This document shows, in pieces, positions 36,875 through 48,744 of a stretch of DNA of 64,000 nt. Origin of the DNA: Zeus faber (lineage: Eukaryota; Chordata; Actinopteri; Zeiformes; Zeidae); NCBI GenBank assembly GCA_960531495.1, contig CAUIJY010000068.1, forward strand, positions 744,001-808,000, in the 5' to 3' direction. Position 1 is the first letter of the stretch, and each line of letters opens with the position of its first letter. The position numbers and the translations under genes were made by a program. The notes under the pieces are model-generated. The model ran no database searches. It worked only from the letters and a program-made list of their open reading frames with translations, and was not told the DNA's origin.

Positions 36875-39386
36875 TGTTATGAACTGATTTGTAATGGGAA
36901 AGTACTGTTTGCAGAACAGTTTTTGGCACATCTAACAATTTTTTTCTGAAATTACGAGCATTTTCATAAAAACCTGCATGGATGGCAAACATGGCATTTT
37001 CAGGCAATTTAAAGACTGAAAGGATGTTTTGAGTAAAGGTTTCTGTCATGACTCTCTAGGACTTGCTCAGATAGTGTAAATACTGTTATGAACTGATTTG
37101 TAATGGGAAAGTACTGTTTGCAAAACAGTTTTTGGCACATCTAACAAGTTTTTCTGTAATTACAAGCATTTTCATAAAAACCTGCATGGATGGCAAACAA
37201 GGCATTTTCAGGAAATTTAAAGACCGAAAGAATGTTTTGAGTAAAGGTTTCTGTCATGACTCTGTAGGAACTGCTCAGATAGTGTAAATACTGTTATGAA
37301 CTCATTTGTTATGGGAAAGTACTGTTTGCAAAAGAGTTTTTGGCACATCTAACAAGTTTTTCTGAAATTACGTGCAGTTTCATAAAAACCTGCATGGGTG
37401 GCAAACAAGGCATTTTCAGGCAATTTAAAGACTGAAAGGATGTTTTGAGTAAAGGTTTCTGTCATAACTCTGTAGGAACTGCTCAGATAGTGTAAATACT
37501 GTTATGAACTGATTTGTAATGGGAAAGTACTGTTTGCAGAACAGTTTTTGGCACATCTAACAATTTTTTTCTGAAATTACGAGCATTTTCATAAAAACCT
37601 GCATGGATGGCAAACAAGGCATTTTCAGACAATTGAAAGACTGAAAGGATGTTTTGAGTAAAGGTTTCTGTCATGACTCTCTAGGACCTGCTCAGATAGT
37701 GTAAATACTGTTATGAACTGATTTGTAATGGGAAAGTACTGTTTGCAAAACAGTTTTTGGCACATCTAACAAGTTTTTCTGAAATTACAAGCATTTTCAT
37801 AAAAACCTGCATGGATGGCAAACAAGGCATTTCCTGGAAATTTAAAGACCGAAAGAATGTTTTGAGTAAAGGTTTCTGTCATGACTCTGTAGGAACTGCT
37901 CAGATAGTGTAAATACTGTTATGAACTCATTTGTTATGGGAAAGTACTGTTTGCAGAACAGTTTTTGGCACATCTAACAATTTTTTTCTGAAATTACGAG
38001 CATTTTCATAAAAACCTGCATGGATGGCAAACAAGGCATTTTCAGACAATTGAAAGACTGAAAGGATGTTTTGAGTAAAGGTTTCTGTCATGACTCTCTA
38101 GGACCTGCTCAGATAGTGTAAATACTGTTATGAACTGATTTGTAATGGGAAAGTACTGTTTGCAAAACAGTTTTTGGCACATCTAACAAGTTTTTCTGAA
38201 ATTATGAGCATTTTCATAAAAACCTGCATGGATGGCAAACAAGGCATTTTCAGGCAATTTGGAGACTGAAAGGATGTTTTGAGTAAAGGTTTCTGTCATG
38301 ACTCTCTAGGACCTGCTCAGATAGTGTAAATACTGTTATGAACTGATTTGTAATGGGAAAGTACCGTTTGCAAAACAGTTTTTGGCACATCTAACAAGTT
38401 TTTCTGAAATTACGAGCAGTTTCATAAAAACCTGCATGGGGGGCAAACATGGCATTTTCAGGCAATTTAAAGACTGAAAGGATGTTTTGAGTAAAGGTTT
38501 CTGTCATGACTCTCTAGGACCTGCTCAGATAGTGTAAATACTGTTATGAACTGATTTGTAATGGGAAAGTACTGTTTGCAAAAGAGTTTTTGGCACATCT
38601 AACAAGTTTTTCTGAAATTACAAGCATTTTCATAAAAACCTGCATGGATGGCAAACAAGGCATTTTCAGGAAATTTAAAGACCGAAAGAATGTTTTGAGT
38701 AAAGGTTTCTGTCATGACTCTGTAGGAACTGCTCAGATAGTGTAAATACTGTTATGAACTCATTTGTTATGGGAAAGTACTGTTTGCAAAAGAGTTTTTG
38801 GCACATCTAACAAGTTTTTCTGAAATTACGTGCAGTTTCATAAAAACCTGCATGGGTGGCAAACAAGGCATTTTCAGGCAATTTAAAGACTGAAAGGATG
38901 TTTTGAGTAAAGGTTTCTGTCATAACTCTGTAGGAACTGCTCAGATAGTGTAAATACTGTTATGAACTGATTTGTAATGGGAAAGTACTGTTTGCAGAAC
39001 AGTTTTTGGCACATCTAACAATTTTTTTCTGAAATTACGAGCATTTTCATAAAAACCTGCATGGATGGCAAACAAGGCATTTTCAGGCAATTTAACGACT
39101 GAAAGGATATTTTGAGTAAAGGTTTCTGTCATGACTCTGTAGGACCTGCTCAGATAGTGTAAATACTGTTATGAACTGATTTGTAATGGGAAAGTACTGT
39201 TTGCAAAAGAGTTTTTGGCACATCTAACAAGTTTTTCTGAAATTACGAGCAGTTTCATAAAAACCTGCATGGATGGCAAACAAGGCATTTTCAGGCAATT
39301 TAAAGACTGAAAGGATGTTTTGAGTAAAGGTTTCTGTCATGACTCTGTAGAACCTGCTCAGATAGTGTAAATACTGTTATGAACTG
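36875..39386 (+). repeat. Mosaic stretch with region II-like monomers
   Basis: The order is A, F, G, A (cagacaatt), B, a G/A hybrid (37917-38125), a monomer with atgagcatt and aatttggag, a D-like monomer with catggggggc, a gcaaaagag/F hybrid, G, A with tttaacgactg and ggatatttt, and a gcaaaagag monomer with gagcagttt. Several of these are the same types as in 16463-19792, so this looks like a rearranged relative of region II. Confidence 0.75.
37917..38125 (+). repeat. G/A hybrid monomer
   Basis: It begins gaactcatttgttatggg as in G and continues with gcagaacag, T7 and cagacaattgaaag as in A. One G-A pair has fused into a single monomer here, shortening the order by one. Confidence 0.82.
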
Positions 39387-39790
39387 ATTTGTAATGGGAA
39401 AGTACTGTTTGCAAAAGAGTTTTTGGCACATCTAACAAGTTTTTCTGAAATTACGAGCAGTTTCATAAAAACCTGCATGGGGGGCAAACATGGCATTTTC
39501 AGGCAATTTAAAGACTGAAAGGATGTTTTGAGTAAAGGTTTCTGTCATGACTCTCTAGGACTTGCTCAGATAGTGTAAATACTGTTATGAACTGATTTGT
39601 AATGGGAAAGTACTGTTTGCAAAACAGTTTTTGGCACATCTAACAAGTTTTTCTGTAATTACAAGCATTTTCATAAAAACCTGCATGGATGGCAAACAAG
39701 GCATTTTCAGGAAATTTAAAGACCGAAAGAATGTTTTGAGTAAAGGTTTCTGTCATGACTCTGTAGGAACTGCTCAGATAGTGTAAATAC

Positions 39791-39998
39791 TGTTATGAAC
39801 TCATTTGTTATGGGAAAGTAATGTTTGCAAAAGAGTTTTTGGCACATCTAACAAGTTTTTCTGAAATTACGAGCATTTTCATAAAAACCTAAATGGATGG
39901 AAAACAAGGCATTTTCAGGCAATTGAAAGACTGAAAGGATGTTTTGAGTAAAGGTTTCTGTCATGACTCTCTAGGACCTGCTCAGATAGTGTAAATAC
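39791..39998 (+). repeat. G/A hybrid monomer with gtaatgtttgc
   Basis: G marks (gttatggg, gcaaaagag) are followed by A marks (ctaaatggatggaaaac, aattgaaag). It also carries a rare gtaatgtttgc change. The same hybrid at 52910-53117 shows that the fusion predates the large duplication. Confidence 0.83.
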
Positions 39999-40414
39999 TG
40001 TTATGAACTGATTTGTAATGGGAAAGTACTGTTTGCAAAACAGTTTTTGGCACATCTAACAAGTTTTTCTGAAATTACAAGCATTTTCATAAAAACCTGC
40101 ATGGATGGCAAACAAGGCATTTCCTGGAAATTTAAAGACCGAAAGAATGTTTTGAGTAAAGGTTTCTGTCATGACTCTGTAGGAACTGCTCAGATAGTGT
40201 AAATACTGTTATGAACTCATTTGTAATGGGAAAGTACTGTTTGAAAAAGAGTTTTTGGCACATCTAACAAGTTTTTCGGAAATTATGAGCATTTTCATAA
40301 AAACCTGCATGGATGGCAAACAAGGCATTTTCAGGCAATTTGGAGACTGAAAGGATGTTTTGAGTAAAGGTTTCTGTCATGACTCTCTAGGACCTGCTCA
40401 GATAGTGTAAATAC

Positions 40415-40622
40415 TGTTGTGAACTGATTTGTAATGGGAAAGTACCGTTTGCAAAACAGTTTTTGGCACATCTATCAAGTTTTTCTGAAATTACGAGCAG
40501 TTTCATAAAAACCTGCATGGATGGCAAACAAGGCATTTTCAGGCAATTTAAAGACTGAAAGGATGTTTTGAGTAAAGGTTTCTGTCATAACTCTTTAGGA
40601 ACTGCTCAGATAGGGTAAATAC
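40415..40622 (+). repeat. D/E fusion monomer
   Basis: It begins as D (tgttgtgaac, taccgttt, ctatcaag, gagcagttt) and ends as E (catggatgg, ctttaggaac, agggtaaat). The right block keeps separate D and E monomers (53534-53951). The fusion removed one monomer from the left block only, with the crossover between about monomer bases 87 and 106. Confidence 0.87.
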
Positions 40623-41663
40623 TGTTATGAACTGATTTGTAATGGGAAAGTACTGTTTGCAAAACAGTTTTTGGCACATCTAACAAGTTTTTCTGTAATT
40701 ACAAGCATTTTCATAAAAACCTGCATGGATGGCAAACAAGGCATTTTCAGGAAATTTAAAGACCGAAAGAATGTTTTGAGTAAAGGTTTCTGTCATGACT
40801 CTGTAGGAACTGCTCAGATAGTGTAAATACTGTTATGAACTCATTTGTTATGGGAAAGTACTGTTTGCAAAAGAGTTTTTGGCACATCTAACAAGTTTTT
40901 CTGAAATTACATGCAGTTTCATAAAAACCTGCATGGGTGGCAAACAAGGCATTTTCAGGCAATTTAAAGACTGAAAGGATGTTTTGAGTAAAGGTTTCTG
41001 TCATAACTCTGTAGGAACTGCTCAGATAGTGTAAATACTGTTATGAACTGATTTGTAATGGGAAAGTACTGTTTGCAGAACAGTTTTTGGCACATCTAAC
41101 AATTTTTTTCTGAAATTACGAGCATTTTCATAAAAACCTGCATGGATGGCAAACAAGGCATTTTCAGACAATTGAAAGACTGAAAGGATGTTTTGAGTAA
41201 AGGTTTCTGTCATGACTCTCTAGGACCTGCTCAGATAGTGTAAATACTGTTATGAACTGATTTGTAATGGGAAAGTACTGTTTGCAAAACAGTTTTTGGC
41301 ACATCTAACAAGTTTTTCTGAAATTACAAGCATTTTCATAAAAACCTGCATGGATGGCAAACAAGGCATTTCCTGGAAATTTAAAGACCGAAAGAATGTT
41401 TTGAGTAAAGGTTTCTGTCATGACTCTGTAGGAACTGCTCAGATAGTGTAAATACTGTTATGAACTCATTTGTTATGGGAAAGTACTGTTTGCAAAAGAG
41501 TTTTTGGCACATCTAACAAGTTTTTCTGAAATTACGTGCAGTTTCATAAAAACCTGCATGGGTGGCAAACAAGGCATTTTCAGGCAATTTAAAGACTGAA
41601 AGGATGTTTTGAGTAAAGGTTTCTGTCATAACTCTGTAGGAACTGCTCAGATAGTGTAAATAC

Positions 41664-43121
41664 TGTTATGAACTGATTTGTAATGGGAAAGTACTGTTTG
41701 CAGAACAGTTTTTGGCACATCTAACAATTTTTTTCTGAAATTACGAGCATTTTCATAAAAACCTAAATGGATGGAAAACAAGGCATTTTCAGGCAATTGA
41801 AAGACTGAAAGGATGTTTTGAGTAAAGGTTTCTGTCATGACTCTCTAGGACCTGCTCAGATAGTGTAAATACTGTTATGAACTGATTTGTAATGGGAAAG
41901 TACTGTTTGCAAAACAGTTTTTGGCACATCTAACAAGTTTTTCTGAAATTACAAGCATTTTCATAAAAACCTGCATGGATGGCAAACAAGGCATTTCCTG
42001 GAAATTTAAAGACCGAAAGAATGTTTTGAGTAAAGGTTTCTGTCATGACTCTGTAGGAACTGCTCAGATAGTGTAAATACTGTTATGAACTCATTTGTAA
42101 TGGGAAAGTACTGTTTGAAAAAGAGTTTTTGGCACATCTAACAAGTTTTTCGGAAATTATGAGCATTTTCATAAAAACCTGCATGGATGGCAAACAAGGC
42201 ATTTTCAGGCAATTTGGAGACTGAAAGGATGTTTTGAGTAAAGGTTTCTGTCATGACTCTCTAGGACCTGCTCAGATAGTGTAAATACTGTTATGAACTG
42301 ATTTGTAATGGGAAAGTACCGTTTGCAAAACAGTTTTTGGCACATCTATCAAGTTTTTCTGAAATTACGAGCAGTTTCATAAAAACCTGCATGGGTGGCA
42401 AACAAGGCATTTTCAGGCAATTTAAAGACTGAAAGGATGTTTTGAGTAAAGGTTTCTGTCATGACTCTGTAGGAACTGCTCAGATAGTGTAAATACTGTT
42501 ATGAACTCATTTGTAATGGGAAAGTACTGTTTGCAGAACAGTTTTTGGCACATCTAACAATTTTTTTCTGAAATTACGAGCATTTTCATAAAAACCTGCA
42601 TGGATGGCAAACAAGGCATTTTCAGGCAATTTAAAGACTGAAAGGATGTTTTGAGTAAAGGTTTCTGTCATAACTCTTTAGGAACTGCTCAGATAGGGTA
42701 AATACTGTTATGAACTGATTTGTAATGGGAAAGTACTGTTTGCAAAACAGTTTTTGGCACATCTAACAAGTTTTTCTGTAATTACAAGCATTTTCATAAA
42801 AACCTGCATGGATGGCAAACAAGGCATTTTCAGGAAATTTAAAGACCGAAAGAATGTTTTGAGTAAAGGTTTCTGTCATGACTCTGTAGGAACTGCTCAG
42901 ATAGTGTAAATACTGTTATGAACTCATTTGTTATGGGAAAGTACTGTTTGCAAAAGAGTTTTTGGCACATCTAACAAGTTTTTCTGAAATTACGTGCAGT
43001 TTCATAAAAACCTGCATGGGTGGCAAACAAGGCATTTTCAGGCAATTTAAAGACTGAAAGGATGTTTTGAGTAAAGGTTTCTGTCATAACTCTGTAGGAA
43101 CTGCTCAGATAGTGTAAATAC
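41664..43121 (+). repeat. 7-monomer unit A-B-C-D-E-F-G, 1458 bp
   Basis: It is a complete seven-monomer series whose A is the ctaaatggatggaaaac form. It is repeated directly at 43122 and again at 54992. Its D monomer ends catgactctgtagg where most D monomers have cataactctgtagg. Confidence 0.88.
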
Positions 43122-44579
43122 TGTTATGAACTGATTTGTAATGGGAAAGTACTGTTTGCAGAACAGTTTTTGGCACATCTAACAATTTTTTTCTGAAATT
43201 ACGAGCATTTTCATAAAAACCTGCATGGATGGCAAACAAGGCATTTTCAGGCAATTGAAAGACTGAAAGGATGTTTTGAGTAAAGGTTTCTGTCATGACT
43301 CTCTAGGACCTGCTCAGATAGTGTAAATACTGTTATGAACTGATTTGTAATGGGAAAGTACTGTTTGCAAAACAGTTTTTGGCACATCTAACAAGTTTTT
43401 CTGAAATTACAAGCATTTTCATAAAAACCTGCATGGATGGCAAACAAGGCATTTCCTGGAAATTTAAAGACCGAAAGAATGTTTTGAGTAAAGGTTTCTG
43501 TCATGACTCTGTAGGAACTGCTCAGATAGTGTAAATACTGTTATGAACTCATTTGTAATGGGAAAGTACTGTTTGAAAAAGAGTTTTTGGCACATCTAAC
43601 AAGTTTTTCGGAAATTATGAGCATTTTCATAAAAACCTGCATGGATGGCAAACAAGGCATTTTCAGGCAATTTGGAGACTGAAAGGATGTTTTGAGTAAA
43701 GGTTTCTGTCATGACTCTCTAGGACCTGCTCAGATAGTGTAAATACTGTTATGAACTGATTTGTAATGGGAAAGTACCGTTTGCAAAACAGTTTTTGGCA
43801 CATCTATCAAGTTTTTCTGAAATTACGAGCAGTTTCATAAAAACCTGCATGGGTGGCAAACAAGGCATTTTCAGGCAATTTAAAGACTGAAAGGATGTTT
43901 TGAGTAAAGGTTTCTGTCATAACTCTGTAGGAACTGCTCAGATAGTGTAAATACTGTTATGAACTCATTTGTAATGGGAAAGTACTGTTTGCAGAACAGT
44001 TTTTGGCATATCTAACAATTTTTTTCTGAAATTACGAGCATTTTCATAAAAACCTGCATGGATGGCAAACAAGGCATTTTCAGGCAATTTAAAGACTGAA
44101 AGGATGTTTTGAGTAAAGGTTTCTGTCATAACTCTTTAGGAACTGCTCAGATAGGGTAAATACTGTTATGAACTGATTTGTAATGGGAAAGTACTGTTTG
44201 CAAAACAGTTTTTGGCACATCTAACAAGTTTTTCTGTAATTACAAGCATTTTCATAAAAACCTGCATGGATGGCAAACAAGGCATTTTCAGGAAATTTAA
44301 AGACCGAAAGAATGTTTTGAGTAAAGGTTTCTGTCATGACTCTGTAGGAACTGCTCAGATAGTGTAAATACTGTTATGAACTCATTTGTTATGGGAAAGT
44401 ACTGTTTGCAAAAGAGTTTTTGGCACATCTAACAAGTTTTTCTGTAATTACAAGCATTTTCATAAAAACCTGCATGGGTGGCAAACAAGGCATTTTCAGG
44501 CAATTTAAAGACTGAAAGGATGTTTTGAGTAAAGGTTTCTGTCATAACTCTGTAGGAACTGCTCAGATAGTGTAAATAC
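43122..44579 (+). repeat. 7-monomer unit with G/F hybrid at its end, 1458 bp
   Basis: It has the same order as 41664-43121, with E carrying ggcatatct. The last monomer (44372-44579) begins as G (gttatggg, gcaaaagag), takes tctgtaattacaagcatt from F, then returns to G (catgggtgg). A double exchange or short conversion tract fits this pattern. Confidence 0.86.
44372..44579 (+). repeat. G/F/G mosaic monomer
   Basis: It has a G start (gttatggg, gcaaaagag), an F middle (tctgtaattacaagcatt) and a G end (catgggtgg, cataactctg). A return to the first type within one monomer suggests a short gene-conversion tract of at most about 60 bases. Its counterpart is at 57700-57907. Confidence 0.8.
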
Positions 44580-45413
44580 TGTTATGAACTGATTTGTAAT
44601 GGGAAAGTACTGTTTGCAGAACAGTTTTTGGCACATCTAACAATTTTTTTCTGAAATTACGAGCATTTTCATAAAAACCTGCATGGATGGCAAACAAGGC
44701 ATTTTCAGGCAATTGAAAGACTGAAAGGATGTTTTGAGTAAAGGTTTCTGTCATGACTCTCTAGGACCTGCTCAGATAGTGTAAATACTGTTATGAACTG
44801 ATTTGTAATGGGAAAGTACTGTTTGCAAAACAGTTTTTGGCACATCTAACAAGTTTTTCTGAAATTACAAGCATTTTCATAAAAACCTGCATGGATGGCA
44901 AACAAGGCATTTCCTGGAAATTTAAAGACCGAAAGAATGTTTTGAGTAAAGGTTTCTGTCATGACTCTGTAGGAACTGCTCAGATAGTGTAAATACTGTT
45001 ATGAACTCATTTGTAATGGAAAAGTACTGTTTGAAAAAGAGTTTTTGGCACATCTAACAAGTTTTTCGGAAATTATGAGCATTTTCATAAAAACCTGCAT
45101 GGATGGCAAACAAGGCATTTTCAGGCAATTTGGAGACTGAAAGGATGTTTTGAGTAAAGGTTTCTGTCATAACTCTGTAGGAACTGCTCACATAGTGTAA
45201 ATACTGTTATGAACTCATTTGTAATGGGAAAGTACTGTTTGCAGAACAGTTTTTGGCACATCTAACAATTTTTTTCTGAAATTACGAGCATTTTCATAAA
45301 AACCTGCATGGATGGCAAACAAGGCATTTTCAGGCAATTTAAAGACCGAAAGGATGTTTTGAGTAAAGGTTTCTGTCATGACTGTGTAGGAACTGCTCAG
45401 ATAGTGTGAATAC

Positions 45414-45620
45414 TGTTTGAACTCATTTGTAATTGGGAATGTACTCTTTGTAAAACAGTTTTTGGCACATCTAACAAGTATTTCTGAAATAATAAGCATT
45501 TTCATGAAACCTGCATGGATGGCAAACAAGGAATTTTCAGGCCATTTAAAGACTGAAAGGATGTTTTGAGTAAAGATTTCTGTCATGACTCTGTAGGAAC
45601 TGCTCAGATAGTGTAAATAC
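45414..45620 (+). repeat. Divergent X monomer, late form, one base short
   Basis: It starts tgtttgaac with one T fewer and carries aaggaattttc in place of aaggcattttc. The missing base puts two neighbouring minus-strand frames in phase, so a 123-codon open frame appears here by chance. The monomer before it is an E/X-adjacent recombinant (gcagaacag with accgaaaggatg). Confidence 0.9.
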
Positions 45621-47911
45621 TGTTATGAACTGATTTGTAATGGGAAAGTACTGTTTGCAGAACAGTTTTTGGCACATCTAACAATTTTTTTCTGAAATTA
45701 CGAGCATTTTCATAAAAACCTGCATGGATGGCAAACAAGGCATTTTCAGGCAATTGAAAGACTGAAAGGATGTTTTGAGTAAAGGTTTCTGTCATGACTC
45801 TCTAGGACCTGCTCAGATAGTGTAAATACTGTTATGAACTGATTTGTAATGGGAAAGTACTGTTTGCAAAACACTTTTTGGCACATCTAACAAGTTTTTC
45901 TGAAATTACAAGCATTTTCATAAAAACCTGCATGGATGGCAAACAAGGCATTTCCTGGAAATTTAAAGACCGAAAGAATGTTTTGAGTAAAGGTTTCTGT
46001 CATGACTCTGTAGGAACTGCTCAGATAGTGTAAATACTGTTATGAACTCATTTGTAATGGGAAAGTACTGTTTGCAAAAGAGTTTTTGGCACATCTAACA
46101 AGTTTTTCTGAAATTACGTGCAGTTTCATAAAAACCTGCATGGGTGGCAAACAAGGCATTTTCAGGCAATTTAAAGACTGAAAGGATGTTTTGAGTAAAG
46201 GTTTCTGTCATAACTCTGTAGGAACTGCTCAGATAGTGTAAATACTGTTATGAACTGATTTGTAATGGGAAAGTACTGTTTGCAGAACAGTTTTTGGCAC
46301 ATCTAACAATTTTTTTCTGAAATTACGAGCATTTTCATAAAAACCTACATGGATGGAAAACAAGGCATTTTCAGGCAATTGAAAGACTGAAAGGATGTTT
46401 TGAGTAAAGGTTTCTGTCATGACTCTCTAGGACCTGCTCAGATAGTGTAAATACTGTTATGAACTGATTTGTAATGGGAAAGTACTGTTTGCAAAACAGT
46501 TTTTGGCACATCTAACAAGTTTTTCTGAAATTACAAGCATTTTCATAAAAACCTGCATGGATGGCAAACAAGGCATTTCCTGGAAATTTAAAGACCGAAA
46601 GAATGTTTTGAGTAAAGGTTTCTGTCATGACTCTGTAGGAACTGCTCAGATAGTGTAAATACTGTTATGAACTCATTTGTAATGGGAAAGTACTGTTTGA
46701 AAAAGAGTTTTTGGCACATCTAACAAGTTTTTCTGAAATTATGAGCATTTTCATAAAAACCTGCATGGATGGCAAACAAGGCATTTTCAGGCAATTTGGA
46801 GACTGAAAGGATGTTTTGAGTAAAGGTTTCTGTCATGACTCTCTAGGACCTGCTCAGATAGTGTAAATACTGTTATGAACTGATTTGTAATGGGAAAGTA
46901 CCGTTTGCAAAACAGTTTTTGGCACATCTAACAAGTTTTTCTGAAATTACGAGCAGTTTCATAAAAACCTGCATGGGGGGCAAACATGGCATTTTCAGGC
47001 AATTTAAAGACTGAAAGGATGTTTTGAGTAAAGGTTTCTGTCATGACTCTCTAGGACCTGCTCAGATAGTGTAAATACTGTTATGAACTGATTTGTAATG
47101 GGAAAGTACTGTTTGCAAAAGAGTTTTTGGCACATCTAACAAGTTTTTCTGAAATTACAAGCATTTTCATAAAAACCTGCATGGATGGCAAACAAGGCAT
47201 TTCCTGGAAATTTAAAGACCGAAAGAATGTTTTGAGTAAAGGTTTCTGTCATGACTCTGTAGGAACTGCTCAGATAGTGTAAATACTGTTATGAACTCAT
47301 TTGTTATGGGAAAGTACTGTTTGCAAAAGAGTTTTTGGCACATCTAACAAGTTTTTCTGAAATTACGTGCAGTTTCATAAAAACCTGCATGGGTGGCAAA
47401 CAAGGCATTTTCAGGCAATTTAAAGACTGAAAGGATGTTTTGAGTAAAGGTTTCTGTCATAACTCTGTAGGAACTGCTCAGATAGTGTAAATACTGTTAT
47501 GAACTGATTTGTAATGGGAAAGTACTGTTTGCAGAACAGTTTTTGGCACATCTAACAATTTTTTTCTGAAATTACGAGCATTTTGATAAAAACCTGCATG
47601 GATGGCAAACAAGGCATTTTCAGGCAATTGAAAGACTGAAAGGATGTTTTGAGTAAAGGTTTCTGTCATGACTCTCTAGGACCTGCTCAGATAGTGTAAA
47701 TACTGTTATGAACTGATTTGTAATGGGAAAGTACTGTTTGCAAAACAGTTTTTGGCACATCTAACAAGTTTTTCTGAAATTACAAGCATTTTCATAAAAA
47801 CCTGCATGGATGGCAAACAAGGCATTTCCTGGAAATTTAAAGACCGAAAGGATGTTTTGAGTAAAGGTTTCTGTCATGACTGTGTAGGAACTGCTCAGAT
47901 AGTGTGAATAC

Positions 47912-48119
47912 TGTTTTGAACTCATTTGTAATTGGGAATGTACTCTTTGTAAAACAGTTTTTGGCACATCTAACAAGTATTTCTGAAATAATAAGCATTT
48001 TCATGAAACCTGCATGGATGGCAAACAAGGCATTTTCAGGCCATTTAAAGACTGAAAGGATGTTTTGAGTAAAGATTTCTGTCATGACTCTGTAGGAACT
48101 GCTCAGATAGTGTAAATAC
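47912..48119 (+). repeat. Divergent X monomer, late form
   Basis: It lies inside the first 3332-bp 16-mer, preceded by a B monomer ending accgaaaggatg and gactgtgtagg. Confidence 0.9.
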
Positions 48120-48536
48120 TGTTATGAACTGATTTGTAATGGGAAAGTACTGTTTGCAGAACAGTTTTTGGCACATCTAACAATTTTTTTCTGAAATTAC
48201 GAGCATTTTCATAAAAACCTGCATGGATGGCAAACAAGGCATTTTCAGGCAATTGAAAGACTGAAAGGATGTTTTGAGTAAAGGTTTCTGTCATGACTCT
48301 CTAGGACCTGCTCAGATAGTGTAAATACTGTTATGAACTGAATTGTAATGGGAAAGTACTGTTTGCAAAACAGTTTTTGGCACATCTAACAAGTTTTTCT
48401 GAAATTACAAGCATTTTCATAAAAACCTGCATGGATGGCAAACAAGGCATTTCCTGGAAATTTAAAGACCGAAAGAATGTTTTGAGTAAAGGTTTCTGTC
48501 ATGACTCTGTAGGAACTGCTCAGATAGTGTAAATAC

Positions 48537-48744
48537 TGTTATGAACTCATTTGTAATGGAAAAGTACTGTTTGAAAAAGAGTTTTTGGCACATCTAACAA
48601 GTTTTTCGGAAATTATGAGCATTTTCATAAAAACCTGCATGGATGGCAAACAAGGCATTTTCAGGCAATTTAAAGACTGAAAGGATGTTTTGAGTAAAGG
48701 TTTCTGTCATAACTCTTTAGGAACTGCTCAGATAGGGTAAATAC
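48537..48744 (+). repeat. C'/E fusion monomer
   Basis: It begins as C' (aatggaaaag, gaaaaagag, ttcggaaa) and ends as E (aatttaaag, ctttaggaac, agggtaaat). The right block keeps C' and E separate. The same fusion at 51869-52076 was carried along by the 3332-bp duplication. Confidence 0.87.
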
